DNA of 64,000 nucleotides from Ascidia mentula (lineage: Eukaryota > Chordata > Ascidiacea > Phlebobranchia > Ascidiidae), in contig OX387201.1 in assembly GCA_947561715.1 (NCBI GenBank), positions 13,158,001 to 13,222,000 of the forward strand, written 5' to 3'. Positions 62,686 through 64,000 of the stretch are shown one piece after another. Below the pieces are notes generated by a model that saw nothing but the letters and a program-made list of their open reading frames with translations, was not told the origin of the DNA and searched no databases. Numbering within the stretch: the stretch's first letter is position 1; each line of letters begins with the position of its first letter. A program made the translations under genes and the position numbers.

Positions 62686-64000
62686 CCTTTGCCACGAAGA
62701 ACGGCTACAATCCGCTATCAGTTCGACATAATAAACATGTTGGTATATTTCTTAGCAACAGAAATATCAGTACTATCCCAAAACACCACAGCAAAATAAA
62801 TGTTTGTACTTGGTCTGCGTAAATACTGCAGCGTACAATAGGATTCCCCTGTCGCTGCTTTGCTGAAACTAAAGGCCCGTTTACACTACAGACGATTGCG
62901 TGTTTGTTTTATTGTGCGCGCGTGCTGAGTTGTGCTGGGATGGGATGTGCCGGTCTGTGCTAGGATGTGCTCGCTTTTGCTCGACGAGCATAAATTCGGG
63001 CACAGTTGGGCACATTTCGGCACACATTGATGCGAGAGTGCAAGGCGACTGCTTAAAAGGAGAGGACGTATATTATTTTAGTGGTGGTTGTGTGATGCGG
63101 CCGCGTTTGACATGTGAGCGATTGTTTTTAAGCGTATGAATTGGTGCCGTAACTGAATTACAAAGTGGTGTGTGGAACGGCGTCTCAGCGGGATGCTGCT
63201 GTGGAAAACCTTTGTCCTGTTTCAATTATACCATCTTTGTTTTTATAATCTGTGGTGTTTGGTTCAGCATATTGTAGTGTTACCTTGCGTCGTAAAAAAT
63301 TATGCAAAACAGTACATGCCTTAACTATGTAAAACAGTACATGCTTTTTGTTGAAGAATATGTACAGCCAATAGCAACAACTTCCATTTGTACTTATAAT
63401 AACGCTGGCGGAGCTGAGAAATGCAAGGCAAGGCTGACAACCTTAAACAATAATCAACGTAACTTGTCACTTGCACTAGTCGGTTTCGTGATCATTACAG
63501 GGAAATCCCTATAGTCGTGCTCGATTATTTCAGTAGTGTAAACGCGGTGTGTGCCAGACTGTGCTGTGCCGTGCCAAACTGTGTTCGTGTCTAGTTCACT
63601 TTATCCGCTTCTACTCTATCAATATTCTATTGGAGAGTTGTAATGTACCGTTATAATGTAGCCGATGACAGTTTCCAATAATTATTCGGAAATTATCCGA
63701 ATTCTGGTTGCTTTACAGGACGAGGCAGAATCAGACTTAACAATCGGAGACGCTCAGTTCACGCTATCGAGGTACTGTTAAATATCTCTAAAACAATTAG
63801 AGTTATTTACAGTACACACATGTGTTGCAGACTGCAATAGTAATATGAGTTAGAAATTGCTTTCATGTTGATCTTTGCACTTATAGCGGGTACGTTTAAT
63901 TAGGAGGTAACTTGAAAAAAATGTATGACCTTAACAATATTTTAGTTGGAAAAACTTATAGCCCAAGACTGCATGTTTTTATGTTCACAACAGGCAGCAA
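62686..64000 (+). repeat. Dispersed repeat, copy 2, split by an insertion
   Basis: Blocks 62686-62827 and 63946-64000 match the repeat at 56708-57116. The gap between blocks is about 1.1 kb here and about 0.2 kb in copy 1. Part of the extra length is the inverted-repeat element at 62874-63547. The repeat runs off the window end. Confidence 0.55.
62874..63547. mobile_element. Inverted-repeat element with CGTTTACACTAC ends
   Basis: GGCCCGTTTACACTACAG at the left and CAGTAGTGTAAACGCGG at the right share a 12-bp inverted core (CGTTTACACTAC). The roughly 670-bp body includes short TGTGCTGGGATG-like near-tandem units and no transposase. Its superfamily is not determined. Confidence 0.5.

Overview
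The window reads as nuclear DNA of a compact, AT-rich animal genome. It is most probably a tunicate of the Ciona type. The evidence is short spliceosomal introns (many 50-400 nt, GT-AG), small multi-exon genes with animal domain families (Mediator, FG nucleoporin, YPEL5, tetraspanin, CFAP97D, class A GPCRs, C-type lectin), a homocysteine S-methyltransferase of the kind absent from vertebrates, and dense small inverted-repeat elements. There is no bacterial operon structure, CRISPR array or rRNA. All gene models below were built by hand from splice signals and reading-frame phase. Unless stated otherwise, every junction keeps frame.

Layout. 1-813 (+): the 3' part of MED4. 1002-4239 (+): an FG-repeat nucleoporin of POM121/NUP153 type, starting less than 200 bp after MED4. 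6630-8330 (+): homocysteine S-methyltransferase. 9078-12177 (-): an orphan class A GPCR related to the lysophospholipid/cannabinoid group. 12178-17451: a gene-poor stretch. 17452-19686 (-): a SAXO/FAM154-like axonemal microtubule protein. 21962-25500 (+): a secreted single-domain C-type lectin. 26266-28936 (-): a CFAP97D1-like ciliary protein. 30349-32025 (-): YPEL5. 36391-43073 (+): a peptide-receptor-like GPCR with a very long third extracellular loop. 45684-49186 (+): a TSPAN6/7-like tetraspanin. 53685-55621 and 57672-59633 (+): two tandem copies of an unusual gene with two ParB/sulfiredoxin-like domains joined by a hydrophobic linker. 61793-62670 (+): remains of a KAP-type P-loop NTPase. 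The last 4 kb and parts of 48-49 kb are rich in repeats.

The genes do not form one pathway. Two ciliary genes (SAXO-like and CFAP97D1-like) lie on the same strand about 7 kb apart, and MED4 and the nucleoporin are close enough to be a co-transcribed pair. The most unusual item is the tandem ParB/Srx-like array near 53.7-59.6 kb. One copy carries an in-frame stop in the second domain, the 3' halves (including a small intron) are almost identical between copies, and a decayed third copy lies upstream at about 50.7 kb.
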